The notes under the pieces: generated by a model
Told to the model about the DNA's origin: nothing
The model's database searches: none
Seen by the model: the letters and a program-made list of their open reading frames with translations, nothing else
Translations under genes and position numbers: made by a program
In this document: positions 1-7,818 of the stretch, piece by piece
How the letters are laid out: each line of letters starts with the position of its first letter
Position numbering within the stretch: position 1 is the stretch's first letter
Origin: VRUE01 sp035548675
Lineage (GTDB): Bacteria; Actinomycetota; Thermoleophilia; Solirubrobacterales; 70-9
Direction of reading: 5' to 3'
NCBI GenBank assembly: GCA_035548675.1
Contig: DASZSJ010000043.1
Location: 1 to 35,676, forward strand
DNA length: 35,676 bases

Positions 1-1
1 A

Positions 2-1492
2 GCCGTGCTCGCGGAGGCGGTCGAGCGCCTGCGCGCCGGCGCCGACAGCGCGCGCGGCGGCTTCGGCGGCGCGCCGAAGTTCCCGCCCGCCTCGGCCCTG
101 GAGCTGCTGATGGCCCGCGGCGAGCGGGCGATCGTCGAGCGCAGCCTCGACGCGATGCTCGCCGGCGGCATCTACGACCAACTCGGCGGCGGCTTCGCCC
201 GCTACTCGGTCGACGCCGCCTGGCTCGTCCCCCACTTCGAGAAGATGCTCTACGACAACGCCCTGCTCGCCCGCGCCTACCTGCACGGCTGGCAGGTCTT
301 CGGCCACGGGCGCTACCGGCGCGTCTGCGAGGAGACCCTCGACTGGGCCCTGCGCGAGATGCGCGGCCCCGAGGGCGGCTTCTACTCCGCCCTAGACGCC
401 GACTCCGAGGGCGAGGAGGGCCGCTTCTACACCTGGACCCCCGACGAGATCCGCGCCGCCCTCGTCGAATCCGCAGGCCCGGCCGAATCCGCAGGCCCAA
501 CGAACTGCATCAAATTCTCACCCCAGCAGGTAGAGAATTTGATGCAGTTCCACGGGGTCACGGACCAGGGGAACTTCGAGGGGCGGAACATCCTGCATCT
601 GGCCGACGGGGTAGACGCGCCTGAGCCCGAGGGGCTCGCCGAGATGCGCGAGGCGCTCTACGAAGCACGGACGGAGCGGGTCTGGCCGGGGCTCGACGAC
701 AAGCGGCTCACCTCCTGGAACGCACTGATGATCGCCGCCTTGGCCGAGGCCGGCGCCGTGCTCAGTCGCGACGACTACCTCGACGCGGCCCGCTCCTGCG
801 CTGAGTTCGTCTGGGGCGAGCTGCGCGACGGCGAGGGCAGGCTGCTGCGCACCTACAAGGACGGCCGCGCTCACCTGGGCGCCTACCTCGAGGACCACGC
901 TTTCCTGCTCGAAGCGCTGCTCACCCTCTACGAAGCGGGCCTCGAGGTCGAGTGGTTCGAACGCGCTCGCGAGCTCGCCGGGACCATGCTCGACCGCTTC
1001 GCCGATCCCGAGCGCGGCGGCTTCTTCTCCACCGCCGACGACCACGAAGCGCTGATCGCGCGCCGCAAGGAGATCGGCGACCACCCGATCCCCTCGGGCA
1101 ACTCGGCCGCGGCCCTCGGCCTGCTCCGCCTCGGCGCCCTCACCGGCGAGCGCTCCCACAACCAGGCCGCCGAGGGCGTCCTGCGGCTCTTCGCTGCCCC
1201 CGCCGCCAGGCGCCCCGAGGCCTTCGCCCACCTGCTGCAGGCGATCGACTTCGCCCTGGCGCCGACCAAGGAGGTGGCGCTGGTCGGTGAGGACCTGTCC
1301 GATCTCGCGGCAACGGTCCGGACAAGATTCCGCCCCCATCTAGTCCTCGCCGGTGGCGCCGAGGGCAGCGAGACCCCCAACCTGCTCGCCCACCGAACCG
1401 CGCTCGGCGGCGAGCCCACTGCCTACGTCTGCGAAAGCTTCGCCTGCAAGCAGCCGGTCACCGACCCCGCTGCCCTGGACGCCTTGCTCTAA
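2..1492 (+). CDS. DUF255/YyaL (SSP411) family protein, C-terminal part
   Basis: The reading frame is open at the left edge, so the gene starts outside the window. The visible 495 or so residues match the alpha/alpha-barrel (six-hairpin glycosidase-like) part of DUF255 proteins: GGFGGAPKFP near the start, GGIYDQLGGGFARYSVD, then VPHFEKMLYDNA, SALDADSEG, NFEGRNILH and WNALMIAALAEAG. Whole family members are roughly 600-700 residues and begin with a thioredoxin-like domain, which would lie upstream. The biochemical role is unsettled. Around residues 155-182 an unusual stretch, ESAGPAESAGP followed by residues encoded by a perfect palindrome, interrupts a region where relatives usually run straight into the VTxxGNFEGRN motif. 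The insertion keeps the frame, so the gene looks intact. Family assignment is firm; function is not. Confidence 0.9.
   Translation, partial: AVLAEAVERLRAGADSARGGFGGAPKFPPASALELLMARGERAIVERSLDAMLAGGIYDQLGGGFARYSVDAAWLVPHFEKMLYDNALLARAYLHGWQVFGHGRYRRVCEETLDWALREMRGPEGGFYSALDADSEGEEGRFYTWTPDEIRAALVESAGPAESAGPTNCIKFSPQQVENLMQFHGVTDQGNFEGRNILHLADGVDAPEPEGLAEMREALYEARTERVWPGLDDKRLTSWNALMIAALAEAGAVLSRDDYLDAARSCAEFVWGELRDGEGRLLRTYKDGRAHLGAYLEDHAFLLEALLTLYEAGLEVEWFERARELAGTMLDRFADPERGGFFSTADDHEALIARRKEIGDHPIPSGNSAAALGLLRLGALTGERSHNQAAEGVLRLFAAPAARRPEAFAHLLQAIDFALAPTKEVALVGEDLSDLAATVRTRFRPHLVLAGGAEGSETPNLLAHRTALGGEPTAYVCESFACKQPVTDPAALDALL
466..498 (+). repeat. 18-nt-period tandem duplication inside the DUF255 gene
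   Basis: CGAATCCGCAGGCCC occurs at 466-480 and again at 484-498, giving the duplicated peptide ESAGPA/ESAGPT. It lies directly before the palindrome at 502-550 and may have arisen with it. Confidence 0.85.
502..550. repeat. Perfect 18-bp inverted repeat inside a coding region
   Basis: GAACTGCATCAAATTCTC at 502-519 is exactly complementary to 533-550, around a 13-nt loop. It is A/T-rich in a gene that is otherwise extremely GC-rich, and it is translated in frame as part of the DUF255 protein. The form resembles small palindromic elements that insert into genes. No second copy of this sequence was noticed in the window. Confidence 0.9.
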
Positions 1493-1525
1493 GCGCTCCC
1501 CGCGCGCCGGAACCGTTTGATACAG

Positions 1526-4039
1526 ATGCGGGACCCAGTGCGAGGCTCTCTCTTCACCTTCGCCGCCGGTCGCCGCTCGAAGTGGGTCGTCTTCGCGGTC
1601 TGGTTCGTGGCGATCTTCATCGCCGCCGGCCCGGCCAACCTGCCGGCCAAGTTCGAAGACGCCGAAAGCAACGAGGCGACCTCCTACCTGCCGGGCAGCG
1701 CCGAATCGACCGCCGCCCTGCACGCCACCGAGTCGCTGCAGAACGGCGAAATCGCCCCCGCGGTGATCGTCTTCCGTCGCGACTCGGGCCTCACCCCGGC
1801 CGACTTCGCCACGATCGAAGACGACGTCGGCAAGATGGCCTCCAAGCGCTTCCCCGGCGTCGTCCCCGACGGCGAAACCGCGGCGGCCGGCGGCCGGCGG
1901 CCGGGCTCGCGGGCGCCCGCCGGCCCGCCCCCGGGCAGCCCTTCCGGCTGCGACGGGGCGACCGCCGCCGTCCCCGGCCAGCCGGCCGATTACGCGCCCT
2001 TCGTCGGCCCGGTCTGCTCGCCCGACGGCAAGGCGGCGATCGTCACCGCCTACATCAAGGGCAACGGCGAGGGCGAACGGATCGTCGACCCGGTCAAGTT
2101 CTGGCGCGACCAGCTGCCCGCCGAGGACAGCGGCCTGGAAGCGAAGATCACCGGCGGTGCCGGCTTCTCCGCCGACGCGATCGAAGTCTTCGAAGGCATC
2201 AACGGCACCCTGCTGCTGGCCGCGGTCAGCCTGGTGATCTTCCTGCTGATCGTCATCTACCGCTCGCCGATGTTCTTCCTCATCCCGCTGGCGTCGGTGC
2301 TCTTCGCCGAGACGCTCTCGCGCTCGCTCGGCTACGGCCTGACCGAGCTCGGCGTCACCGTCAACGGCCAGTCGAGCTCGATCATGTCGGTGCTGGTGCT
2401 CGGCGCCGGCACCGATTACGCGCTGCTGCTGGTCGCCCGCTACCGCGAGGAGCTGCACCGCACGGTCGACAAGCACGAGGCTATGCGCACCGCCCTGGCT
2501 TCCGCCGGACCGGCAATCTTCGCCTCCGCCGCGACCGTGATCGCGGCGCTCTTCTGCCTGACGATCGCCAAGGTCAACGGCACCGCCGGCCTCGGCCCGA
2601 TCGCGGCGATGGGGATCGCCTGCGCGGCGCTCTCGATGCTGACCCTGCTGCCGGCCCTGCTGACGATCTTCGGCCGCCGCGCCTTCTGGCCCTTCGTCCC
2701 GCACACGCCGCAGACCGCGCCCAGCCAGGTGGCGGTCTCCGAGCGGGCGCGGCGCAAGATCGTCGAGGGCTCGGGCGCCGGCGCCTTCATCCGGGTCTTC
2801 CTCGCCAGCCTCGTGATCATCTTCCCGCCCGTCCTCGCCCTCGTCCTGCTCAACTGGCTGCTGCGCGTGATCAGCCGCAGGCGGATCCCCTCGCTGATCG
2901 TCGGCCCGCTCGACCGCGCCCTCTTCACCCCGTATGAGATCCGCCGCCACCGGCTCGAGCACGCGGCCGACGCCACCCACGGCTTCTGGAAGCGGGTCGG
3001 GGACCGCGTCGCGGCCGCTCCCAGCCGTGTGATCGCGGGCTCGATCGCCGTCCTGCTCGTCTTCTGCTGCGGCCTCGCCTTCTTCTCCACCGAACTGACC
3101 AGCGAAGACACCTACCGCAGCGAAGTCGAATCGGTCGAAGGCCAGAAGCTGCTCAACAAGAGCTTCGCCGCCGGCACCACGGCGCTGACCGACGTCGTCG
3201 TGCCCGAGCGCTCCGAAGTACCCGCAGTGCGCGCCGCGGTCGCCGGCGTCGAAGGGGTCGAGTCGGTCTCAGCACCGGTGGCGGAGGGCGCGCCCGGCAT
3301 CCTGGTGCAGGCGACACTCGTGCCCAATCCCTACTCGACCGAGGCATTTGACCTAATCGAGCCGATCCGAGAAGCAGCCCACGGGACCTCGCCCGAAACC
3401 CTGATCGGCGGCCCCACCGCGGTCGAATTCGACGTCCGCGACGCGGCCGGCTGGGACTCGACCGTGATCCCGCCGATCATCCTGCTCGTCGTCTTCCTGA
3501 TCCTGGTCGGCCTGCTGCGCGCGGTCACCGCACCGCTGGTCCTGATCGGCACCGTGATCCTCAGCTTCCTGGCAGCGCTCGGCGTCGGTTACTTCGCCTT
3601 CGAATTCATCTTCGACTTCCCCGGCTCGGACCCCTCGCTGCCGCTCTTCGCCTTCGTCTTCCTCGTCGCGCTCGGCGTCGACTACAACATCTTCCTGATC
3701 GCCCGTGCCCGCGAGGAGACGATCCAGCACGGCTCACGGGCGGGGATCCTGCGCGCGCTGGCGGTCACCGGCGCGGTCATCACCAGCGCCGGCATCGTCC
3801 TCGCCGGCACCTTCTCGGTGCTCGCGGTGCTGCCCCTCACCTTCCTCACCGAGCTCGGCTTCGTCGTCGCCTTCGGCGTCCTGCTCGACACCTTCCTCGT
3901 CCGCAGCGTCCTCGTCCCCGCGATCGCGCTGAGGCTCGGCGACAGCTTCTGGTGGCCGTCAGCCCTGTCGCGTGGCGGAGCTGGTGGCAGCGAGCCCGCT
4001 ACAGAACCGGCAGGAACTGTTCGATCTCAAACGGAGTGA
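1526..4039 (+). CDS. MMPL/RND-family membrane transporter
   Basis: This 837-residue inner-membrane protein has the two-fold repeat of the MMPL (mycobacterial membrane protein large) branch of RND exporters. A TM helix near the N-terminus is followed by an extracytoplasmic domain and a TM bundle containing GAGTDYALLLVARYREE (Asp297-Tyr298). The second half repeats the plan with ALGVDYNIFLIARAREE (Asp719-Tyr720). These Asp-Tyr pairs are the proton-relay residues known from MmpL3. Family members move lipids or hydrophobic compounds using the proton gradient; the substrate cannot be told here. A Pro/Gly/Arg-rich segment at about residues 115-145 sits in the first outer domain. ATG at 1526 is preferred over the upstream TTG at 1517. 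The 3' end overlaps the convergent glnA by 41 bp. Confidence 0.88.
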   Translation: MRDPVRGSLFTFAAGRRSKWVVFAVWFVAIFIAAGPANLPAKFEDAESNEATSYLPGSAESTAALHATESLQNGEIAPAVIVFRRDSGLTPADFATIEDDVGKMASKRFPGVVPDGETAAAGGRRPGSRAPAGPPPGSPSGCDGATAAVPGQPADYAPFVGPVCSPDGKAAIVTAYIKGNGEGERIVDPVKFWRDQLPAEDSGLEAKITGGAGFSADAIEVFEGINGTLLLAAVSLVIFLLIVIYRSPMFFLIPLASVLFAETLSRSLGYGLTELGVTVNGQSSSIMSVLVLGAGTDYALLLVARYREELHRTVDKHEAMRTALASAGPAIFASAATVIAALFCLTIAKVNGTAGLGPIAAMGIACAALSMLTLLPALLTIFGRRAFWPFVPHTPQTAPSQVAVSERARRKIVEGSGAGAFIRVFLASLVIIFPPVLALVLLNWLLRVISRRRIPSLIVGPLDRALFTPYEIRRHRLEHAADATHGFWKRVGDRVAAAPSRVIAGSIAVLLVFCCGLAFFSTELTSEDTYRSEVESVEGQKLLNKSFAAGTTALTDVVVPERSEVPAVRAAVAGVEGVESVSAPVAEGAPGILVQATLVPNPYSTEAFDLIEPIREAAHGTSPETLIGGPTAVEFDVRDAAGWDSTVIPPIILLVVFLILVGLLRAVTAPLVLIGTVILSFLAALGVGYFAFEFIFDFPGSDPSLPLFAFVFLVALGVDYNIFLIARAREETIQHGSRAGILRALAVTGAVITSAGIVLAGTFSVLAVLPLTFLTELGFVVAFGVLLDTFLVRSVLVPAIALRLGDSFWWPSALSRGGAGGSEPATEPAGTVRSQTE

Positions 4040-5351
4040 CCTGGACGCGGTACTCGTCCCACTCCTGGCGCTTGATCTCGATGAAGCGGCGGAAGGTGTG
4101 CTCGCCGAGCGTGCGCAGGACCAGCTCCGACTCGGCCGCGACCTCGATCGCCTCGCCCAGCGTCGCCGGCAGCTGCTCGATCCCTTGATGGGAGAGCTCC
4201 TCCGCCGAGAGGTGGTAGAGGTTCTGCTCCATCGGCTCGGGCAGCTCGTAGCCCTTCTCGATCCCCTCCAGGCCGGCCTGCAGCATGCCAGCGAAGCAGA
4301 GGTAGGGGTTGCAGGCGGGGTCGGGGCAGCGCAGCTCGGCCCGGGTCGCCCCCTCCTTGCCGGGGTGGTAGAGCGGCACCCGGATCAGCGCTGAGCGGTT
4401 GCGGCGCGACCAGGCCAGGTAGACCGGCGCCTCGTAGCCGGGCACAAGGCGCTTGTAGGAGTTGACCCACTGGGCGAAGAGCGGCGAGATCTCGCGCGCG
4501 TGCTTGAGCTGGCCGGCGATGAAGGCCTTCGCCGTCGGCGAGAGGTAGTACTGGTCCTCGGGGTCGAAGAAGGCGTTCACCCCGTCCTTTTGAAGTGACT
4601 GGTGCACGTGCATGCCCGAGCCGTTCTCGCCGAAGAGGGGCTTCGGCATGAAGGTCGCGTGCCAGCCGTATTTCATCGCGTACTCCTTGACCACGATGCG
4701 GTAGGTCATGCAGTCGTCGGCCATCGCCAGCGCGTCCTTGTAGCGCATGTCGACCTCGTGCTGGGAGGGGCCGACCTCGTGGTGGGTGTACTCGACGTGG
4801 ATGCCCATCTTCTCCAGGGCGAGCACGGTGTCGCGGCGCACGTCCGAGCCGGCGTCGAGCGTGGTCAGGTCGAAGTAGCCGCCCTCGTCGAGCACTTCCG
4901 GCACGCCGCCCTCGGGTTTGGCCGAGCGGAAATAGAAGAACTCGAGCTCGGGGCCGATGTTGAAAGCGTCGAAGCCCATGTCCTCGGCCCTTTTCAGGGC
5001 GCGTTTCATGATCCAGCGCGGGTCCCCCTCATAGGGGTCGCCTCCCGGCACCTGGATGTCGCAGAACATCCGCGCCACCGCGTTTTCGCCCTCCGGCCGC
5101 CAGGGGATCAGGGCGAAGGTCGAGGGATCGGGCATCGCGATCATGTCGGACTCCTCGATCGGGTTGAAGCCGGTGATCGAGGAGCCGTCGAAGCCCATGC
5201 CGCCCTCGAAGGCGTCCTCGAGCTCGGCGGCGTTGATCGAGAAGCTCTTCAACTGGCCCAGCACATCGGTGAACCAGAGGCGGACGAAGCGGACGTCGGC
5301 GTCCTTGACGATCTGGGCGACGTCGGCGGGACTCTTCGGTTGGTCTGCCAT
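3999..5351 (-). CDS. glnA: Type I glutamine synthetase
   Basis: This 450-residue enzyme makes glutamine from glutamate, ammonia and ATP as a cytoplasmic dodecamer. The sequence shows GFDGSSITGF (residues 53-62), the metal/ATP-site GPELEFF, HHEVGPSQHE, the ENGSGMHVHQSL signature, and NSYKRLVPGYEAP followed by the NRSALIRVP active-site block. Its length, close to 445 residues and without the extra insertion of the adenylylated enzymes, fits the I-alpha (Bacillus/Thermotoga-like) type, although an NLYHL segment resembles the region of the modified Tyr in I-beta enzymes. ATG at 5351 is the start. The gene is monocistronic and runs head-on into the MMPL gene with overlapping 3' ends. No GlnR-like or other nitrogen operator was recognised upstream. 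Identity is firm. Confidence 0.97.
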   Translation of the reverse strand: MADQPKSPADVAQIVKDADVRFVRLWFTDVLGQLKSFSINAAELEDAFEGGMGFDGSSITGFNPIEESDMIAMPDPSTFALIPWRPEGENAVARMFCDIQVPGGDPYEGDPRWIMKRALKRAEDMGFDAFNIGPELEFFYFRSAKPEGGVPEVLDEGGYFDLTTLDAGSDVRRDTVLALEKMGIHVEYTHHEVGPSQHEVDMRYKDALAMADDCMTYRIVVKEYAMKYGWHATFMPKPLFGENGSGMHVHQSLQKDGVNAFFDPEDQYYLSPTAKAFIAGQLKHAREISPLFAQWVNSYKRLVPGYEAPVYLAWSRRNRSALIRVPLYHPGKEGATRAELRCPDPACNPYLCFAGMLQAGLEGIEKGYELPEPMEQNLYHLSAEELSHQGIEQLPATLGEAIEVAAESELVLRTLGEHTFRRFIEIKRQEWDEYRVQVTPFEIEQFLPVL

Positions 5352-5522
5352 CTACCTGCCTCCTGGGCTCGCGCTGTCCGCTTCGAGCGGGCAACGATAG
5401 GCGAAGCGGGGCGACGGTGAACCGCAGGGGTTGAGATGGCCGTATTCGGGGTACAGGACCGGTGCCCACCACGCGGGGTCGTCGGCGACTTTTAAGGAAA
5501 CGCGAAGGGGCCAGGGGCCGGC

Positions 5523-5566
5523 TTGCGGGGCTGGCGAAAAGCAGGTATAACTTACGAGACGTAAGT
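5523..5566 (+). promoter_or_regulatory. Promoter with overlapping palindromic operator for the AhpD-like gene
   Basis: TTGCGG (5523-5528) and TATAAC (5546-5551) are separated by 17 bp, a good sigma-70-type promoter. Overlapping the -10 and expected start point is a perfect 17-bp palindrome, ACTTACG-AGA-CGTAAGT (5550-5566), the usual place for a repressor operator. Translation starts at 5641. The rest of the 289-bp gap between glnA and this gene shows nothing else clear. Confidence 0.7.
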
Positions 5567-5640
5567 AGCTGGCTGAAAGTAAAGTAAAGGCCACTTAAGG
5601 GCTCTGTAAAGCGGAATCCCCCGACCAGAGCCGGAGGCGG

Positions 5641-6213
5641 ATGCAAGTGACAGTAAAAACAGATGTCAGCAGGTTCCAGATCCACGACGAGTTGACGGCA
5701 CCTGACGAGAGCGCCCCCCTGATCAAAACGATCCAGGCCACGGGTGGCGCGGTTACAAAGTTCGTGGGCGTGCTCGCCGGTTCTCCGGCTGTATTGCGCG
5801 CCTACACGCGGATGCGATCGGAGCTTCGCGCTGGCGTGCTGCCGCGGGCGACCCGCGAGCGGATCGCCTTGGCGGTCGCCGAGTATCGCGACGACACCTA
5901 CAGCATCGCCCAGCACGCGAAGTCGGCGCGCAGCGCCGGCCTCGGCCTCGACGAGGTCTCGCGGGCGAGGAGCTTCACCTCCAACGACCCCAAAGAGGCG
6001 GCGCTGCTCGAGTACCTGCACAGCGCCCTCGAGCAGAACGGCCACCCCCCGCTCCACCTCCACGAGGAGGCGCGGGAGATCGGCTGGAGCGACGAGGAGC
6101 TGCTGGAGGCGGTCGCGCACCTGGCGCTCAACGAGTTCCAGAGCCTGATCGCTGGCGCCGCGGAGTTGCCGAAAGACCAGAGCGGCCCGCGGGTTCTTCC
6201 CTCCGTAGCGTAG
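5641..6213 (+). CDS. AhpD-like/carboxymuconolactone decarboxylase-fold protein lacking the active-site cysteines
   Basis: This 190-residue all-helical protein matches the AhpD/CMD family: a segment like FVGVLAGSPAVLRAYTRM, then LPRATRERIALAVAEYRDD, a conserved His (His92) in AQHAKSARSAGL, and WSDEELLEAVAHLALNEFQSLI near the C-terminus. In peroxidase-linked relatives a CxxC precedes this His. Here the aligned residues are Asp85-Thr-Tyr-Ser88, so disulphide chemistry is not expected. ATG at 5641 follows GGAGGCGG directly, so the leader is well defined. The gene stands alone behind a strong promoter with a palindromic operator, which suggests induction by some signal. Function is unknown; a binding or non-redox enzymatic role is possible. 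Confidence 0.8.
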   Translation: MQVTVKTDVSRFQIHDELTAPDESAPLIKTIQATGGAVTKFVGVLAGSPAVLRAYTRMRSELRAGVLPRATRERIALAVAEYRDDTYSIAQHAKSARSAGLGLDEVSRARSFTSNDPKEAALLEYLHSALEQNGHPPLHLHEEAREIGWSDEELLEAVAHLALNEFQSLIAGAAELPKDQSGPRVLPSVA

Positions 6214-6312
6214 GAGGGTCCGGCCGCCCCTCCCAAAACGCGCGGCGGGTGCCGCGCTTGAGTGTTTTGGGAGGGGCGCCCGGACCCTTTTCCAGGCCCA
6301 GGTAAGAACCCG
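6190..6312. terminator. Nested inverted repeats, likely bidirectional terminator between convergent genes
   Basis: Three stems are nested. The outer pairs CGGGTTCTT (6190-6198) with 6304-6312. The middle pairs 6216-6239 with 6264-6287, 24 bp with one mismatch. The inner GCGCGGC (6240-6246) pairs with 6251-6257. The middle stem carries AAAAC/GTTTT ends and is followed by CCCTTTT on the + strand. It separates the AhpD-like gene (stop 6213) from the convergent exported protein (stop 6331), so termination in both directions is likely. The outer stem includes the last codons of the AhpD-like gene. Confidence 0.7.
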
Positions 6313-6330
6313 AGCCCCGGCTGAAGCTCG

Positions 6331-7017
6331 TTAGTCCTCCACGACCGTGACGGTGTAGAGCAGGCGGGCCGTCGAGTAGCGGCAGCCGTATTCGGCTCGG
6401 GTGCCGACCTTCTCCTGCGCTTCGCCCTGGCGGACGTCGTTGGAGTTGACGCACTTGCCGGCTTCGCGGCTGGCGCGCCAGGCGTTGTCCTCGGAGAGGC
6501 CCTGGGCGAAGGCGGGAGCCCAGGTGAGCACGGTGATGCCGACGATGTCACCCGTTTTGACCCGCAGCGAGGCGCCGAATTTGACGGTCTGGCCGAGGTA
6601 GGGGCTGAGCACGTGAACCGAGCCCTGGGCGCGCAGCGCGTAGCGGGGCGGGTTGGTGCCGGCGATGCGACGCAGGATCGCCAGGCGCGCCTCGGGCGGC
6701 GTGCCGAAGAAGCCGTTGAAGAAGGCGCGCTGGCTGCTGGTCGGCTGCGAGAGGGTCAGCGTCCAGGACTTGATCTTGCCGTCGCGGCGCACGCGGAAGG
6801 GCAGCGAGCCCTGGCTGGTGCTGACCTGGAAGCCGGTGACGCTGCCAACCGCCTGGCAGGGCGACTCCGGACAGGAGGGGTCGGGCATCGTCGCGGTGTT
6901 GCCGAGTACGACGGTCGTGTGCTGCCTTTCTTCCGGGGCGGCGCCGGCACTGCCGGCGAAGGCGGCAAGGAGAACCAGCAGTCCGGTGAAGACGGCCGCC
7001 TGCAAAGACCTCGACAT
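6331..7017 (-). CDS. Exported protein of unknown function
   Basis: This 228-residue protein starts with a clear signal peptide (MSRSLQ, a hydrophobic run, then SAGAAPEE). The mature part begins with TTVVLGNTATMPDPSCP and contains PCQAVGSVTGFQ, then a mostly beta-type sequence with LRVKTGDIVGITVLTWAPAF and a cysteine-containing C-terminal region (GKCVNSND, EYGCRYS). Four cysteines in the mature part could form two disulphides. Similar secreted proteins seem common in Thermoleophilia-like genomes, from memory only. It is cotranscribed in orientation with the upstream RlpA-like gene (71-bp gap) but may have its own promoter. No enzyme motif is visible. Confidence 0.78.
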   Translation of the reverse strand: MSRSLQAAVFTGLLVLLAAFAGSAGAAPEERQHTTVVLGNTATMPDPSCPESPCQAVGSVTGFQVSTSQGSLPFRVRRDGKIKSWTLTLSQPTSSQRAFFNGFFGTPPEARLAILRRIAGTNPPRYALRAQGSVHVLSPYLGQTVKFGASLRVKTGDIVGITVLTWAPAFAQGLSEDNAWRASREAGKCVNSNDVRQGEAQEKVGTRAEYGCRYSTARLLYTVTVVED

Positions 7018-7088
7018 TCGTTCGTGCTCCTCTCGTTGGAAACCTGCCCGTTCCGGGGCAGATTTACCATCAAACCGCGAAATCCTGC

Positions 7089-7604
7089 TTAGTCGCGGCG
7101 GACGGAGGGAGCGAGTGCGACCGCGTAGCGAACGCGGCCCACGCCTTCGAAGCCGAGGGCGAGGCGGGCGCCGTTAGTGAGGTCGAAGTCGTTGCCCGGC
7201 GTGTAGGGGCCGCGGTCGATCACCCTGGTGACCAGCCACTGCCCGTGGTAGGAGAGCTTGACCGCGGTACCGCAGGGCAGGGTGCGATGGGCGACCCCGA
7301 TCGTGCGCGGACGCAGCGTCTGCCCGCAGGCGGTGCCGTTGCCGTACAGGCCCGGCCCGTACCAGGTGGCTCCGGCGCTGCGCATCGGGCTGCTGAAGAC
7401 GACACCGGGGGACGCGGCGGCGGCGCTCGCGGGCAGCGGTGCGCTGGCGCCGCCGGTCTGCGCTTGGGCGGCGGAGGGAGCCAGGGAGAGCGCGAGAATC
7501 GCGGTTGCCAGGGAGAGCCGGCGCAGGCGCCGGCGGCTGTTGGCGCGCAAAGCGCGCCCTCGTGAACGGTCTTTCCGCCCGTGGCGGTTCTGGTCAGCCT
7601 TCAT
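7089..7604 (-). CDS. RlpA-like double-psi beta-barrel exported protein
   Basis: This 171-residue protein has an Arg-rich N-terminus, then a hydrophobic signal segment (LSLATAILALSLAPSAAQAQ), a short linker and a DPBB domain. The domain shows ATWYGPGLYGNGTACG, then TIGVAHRTLPCGTAVKL, VTRVIDRGPYTPGNDFDLTNGARLALGF, the classical RlpA pattern with the catalytic-type Asp of the RVIDRGP motif. RlpA proteins are lytic transglycosylases acting on peptidoglycan; actinobacterial DPBB proteins also help cell-wall remodelling and resuscitation. Transcription is probably governed by the c-di-AMP riboswitch just upstream (minus strand, 7612-7742), which fits a cell-wall hydrolase. The ATG at 7604 lies only about 8 nt after the riboswitch. 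The family is sure; the precise enzymatic activity is inferred. Confidence 0.9.
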   Translation of the reverse strand: MKADQNRHGRKDRSRGRALRANSRRRLRRLSLATAILALSLAPSAAQAQTGGASAPLPASAAAASPGVVFSSPMRSAGATWYGPGLYGNGTACGQTLRPRTIGVAHRTLPCGTAVKLSYHGQWLVTRVIDRGPYTPGNDFDLTNGARLALGFEGVGRVRYAVALAPSVRRD

Positions 7605-7611
7605 AGCTCTT

Positions 7612-7742
7612 TGCGACGCTTACGGGGTTAGCTGACGGGCTCGCGCTGAAAGAGCTGCGCTACGCGGCAGATGCCGGCGATTCGCCCCAACTGTCTGGGT
7701 CCCCCGTTCCTCGCGGTATGTGGGCGAGGACTCAGCGGAAGT
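7612..7742 (-). promoter_or_regulatory. Cyclic di-AMP riboswitch (ydaO-yuaA type)
   Basis: On the minus strand the leader contains GGAACGGGGGACCCA, then TTGGGGCGAATC, and finally GAGCCCGTCAGCTAACCCCG, the conserved blocks of the ydaO/c-di-AMP riboswitch. A closing P1 pairs AGCG/CGCT at 7734-7737 with 7617-7620. In this RNA class ligand binding usually turns expression off. In actinobacteria it commonly precedes cell-wall hydrolase genes, as here (RlpA-like protein). Confidence 0.92.
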
Positions 7743-7786
7743 TGGCGGCAGATTAGCAAACGCTAAGACAGAATTTGCAGAAGGCT

Positions 7787-7816
7787 TGAAAAAGGCCCCC
7801 TTACGGGGGCCTTTTC
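7787..7816 (-). terminator. Rho-independent terminator of rnpB
   Basis: The minus strand reads GGCCCCC-GTAA-GGGGGCC followed by TTTTT. It lies directly after the 3' end of the RNase P RNA. The riboswitch leader begins about 45 bp further on. Confidence 0.85.
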
Positions 7817-7818
7817 GT

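Noticed and set aside
1340..2980. 546-codon minus-strand frame over the MMPL gene
   Set aside because: Shadow of the MMPL coding region; composition is Arg/Asp/Gly-rich with no recognisable domain.
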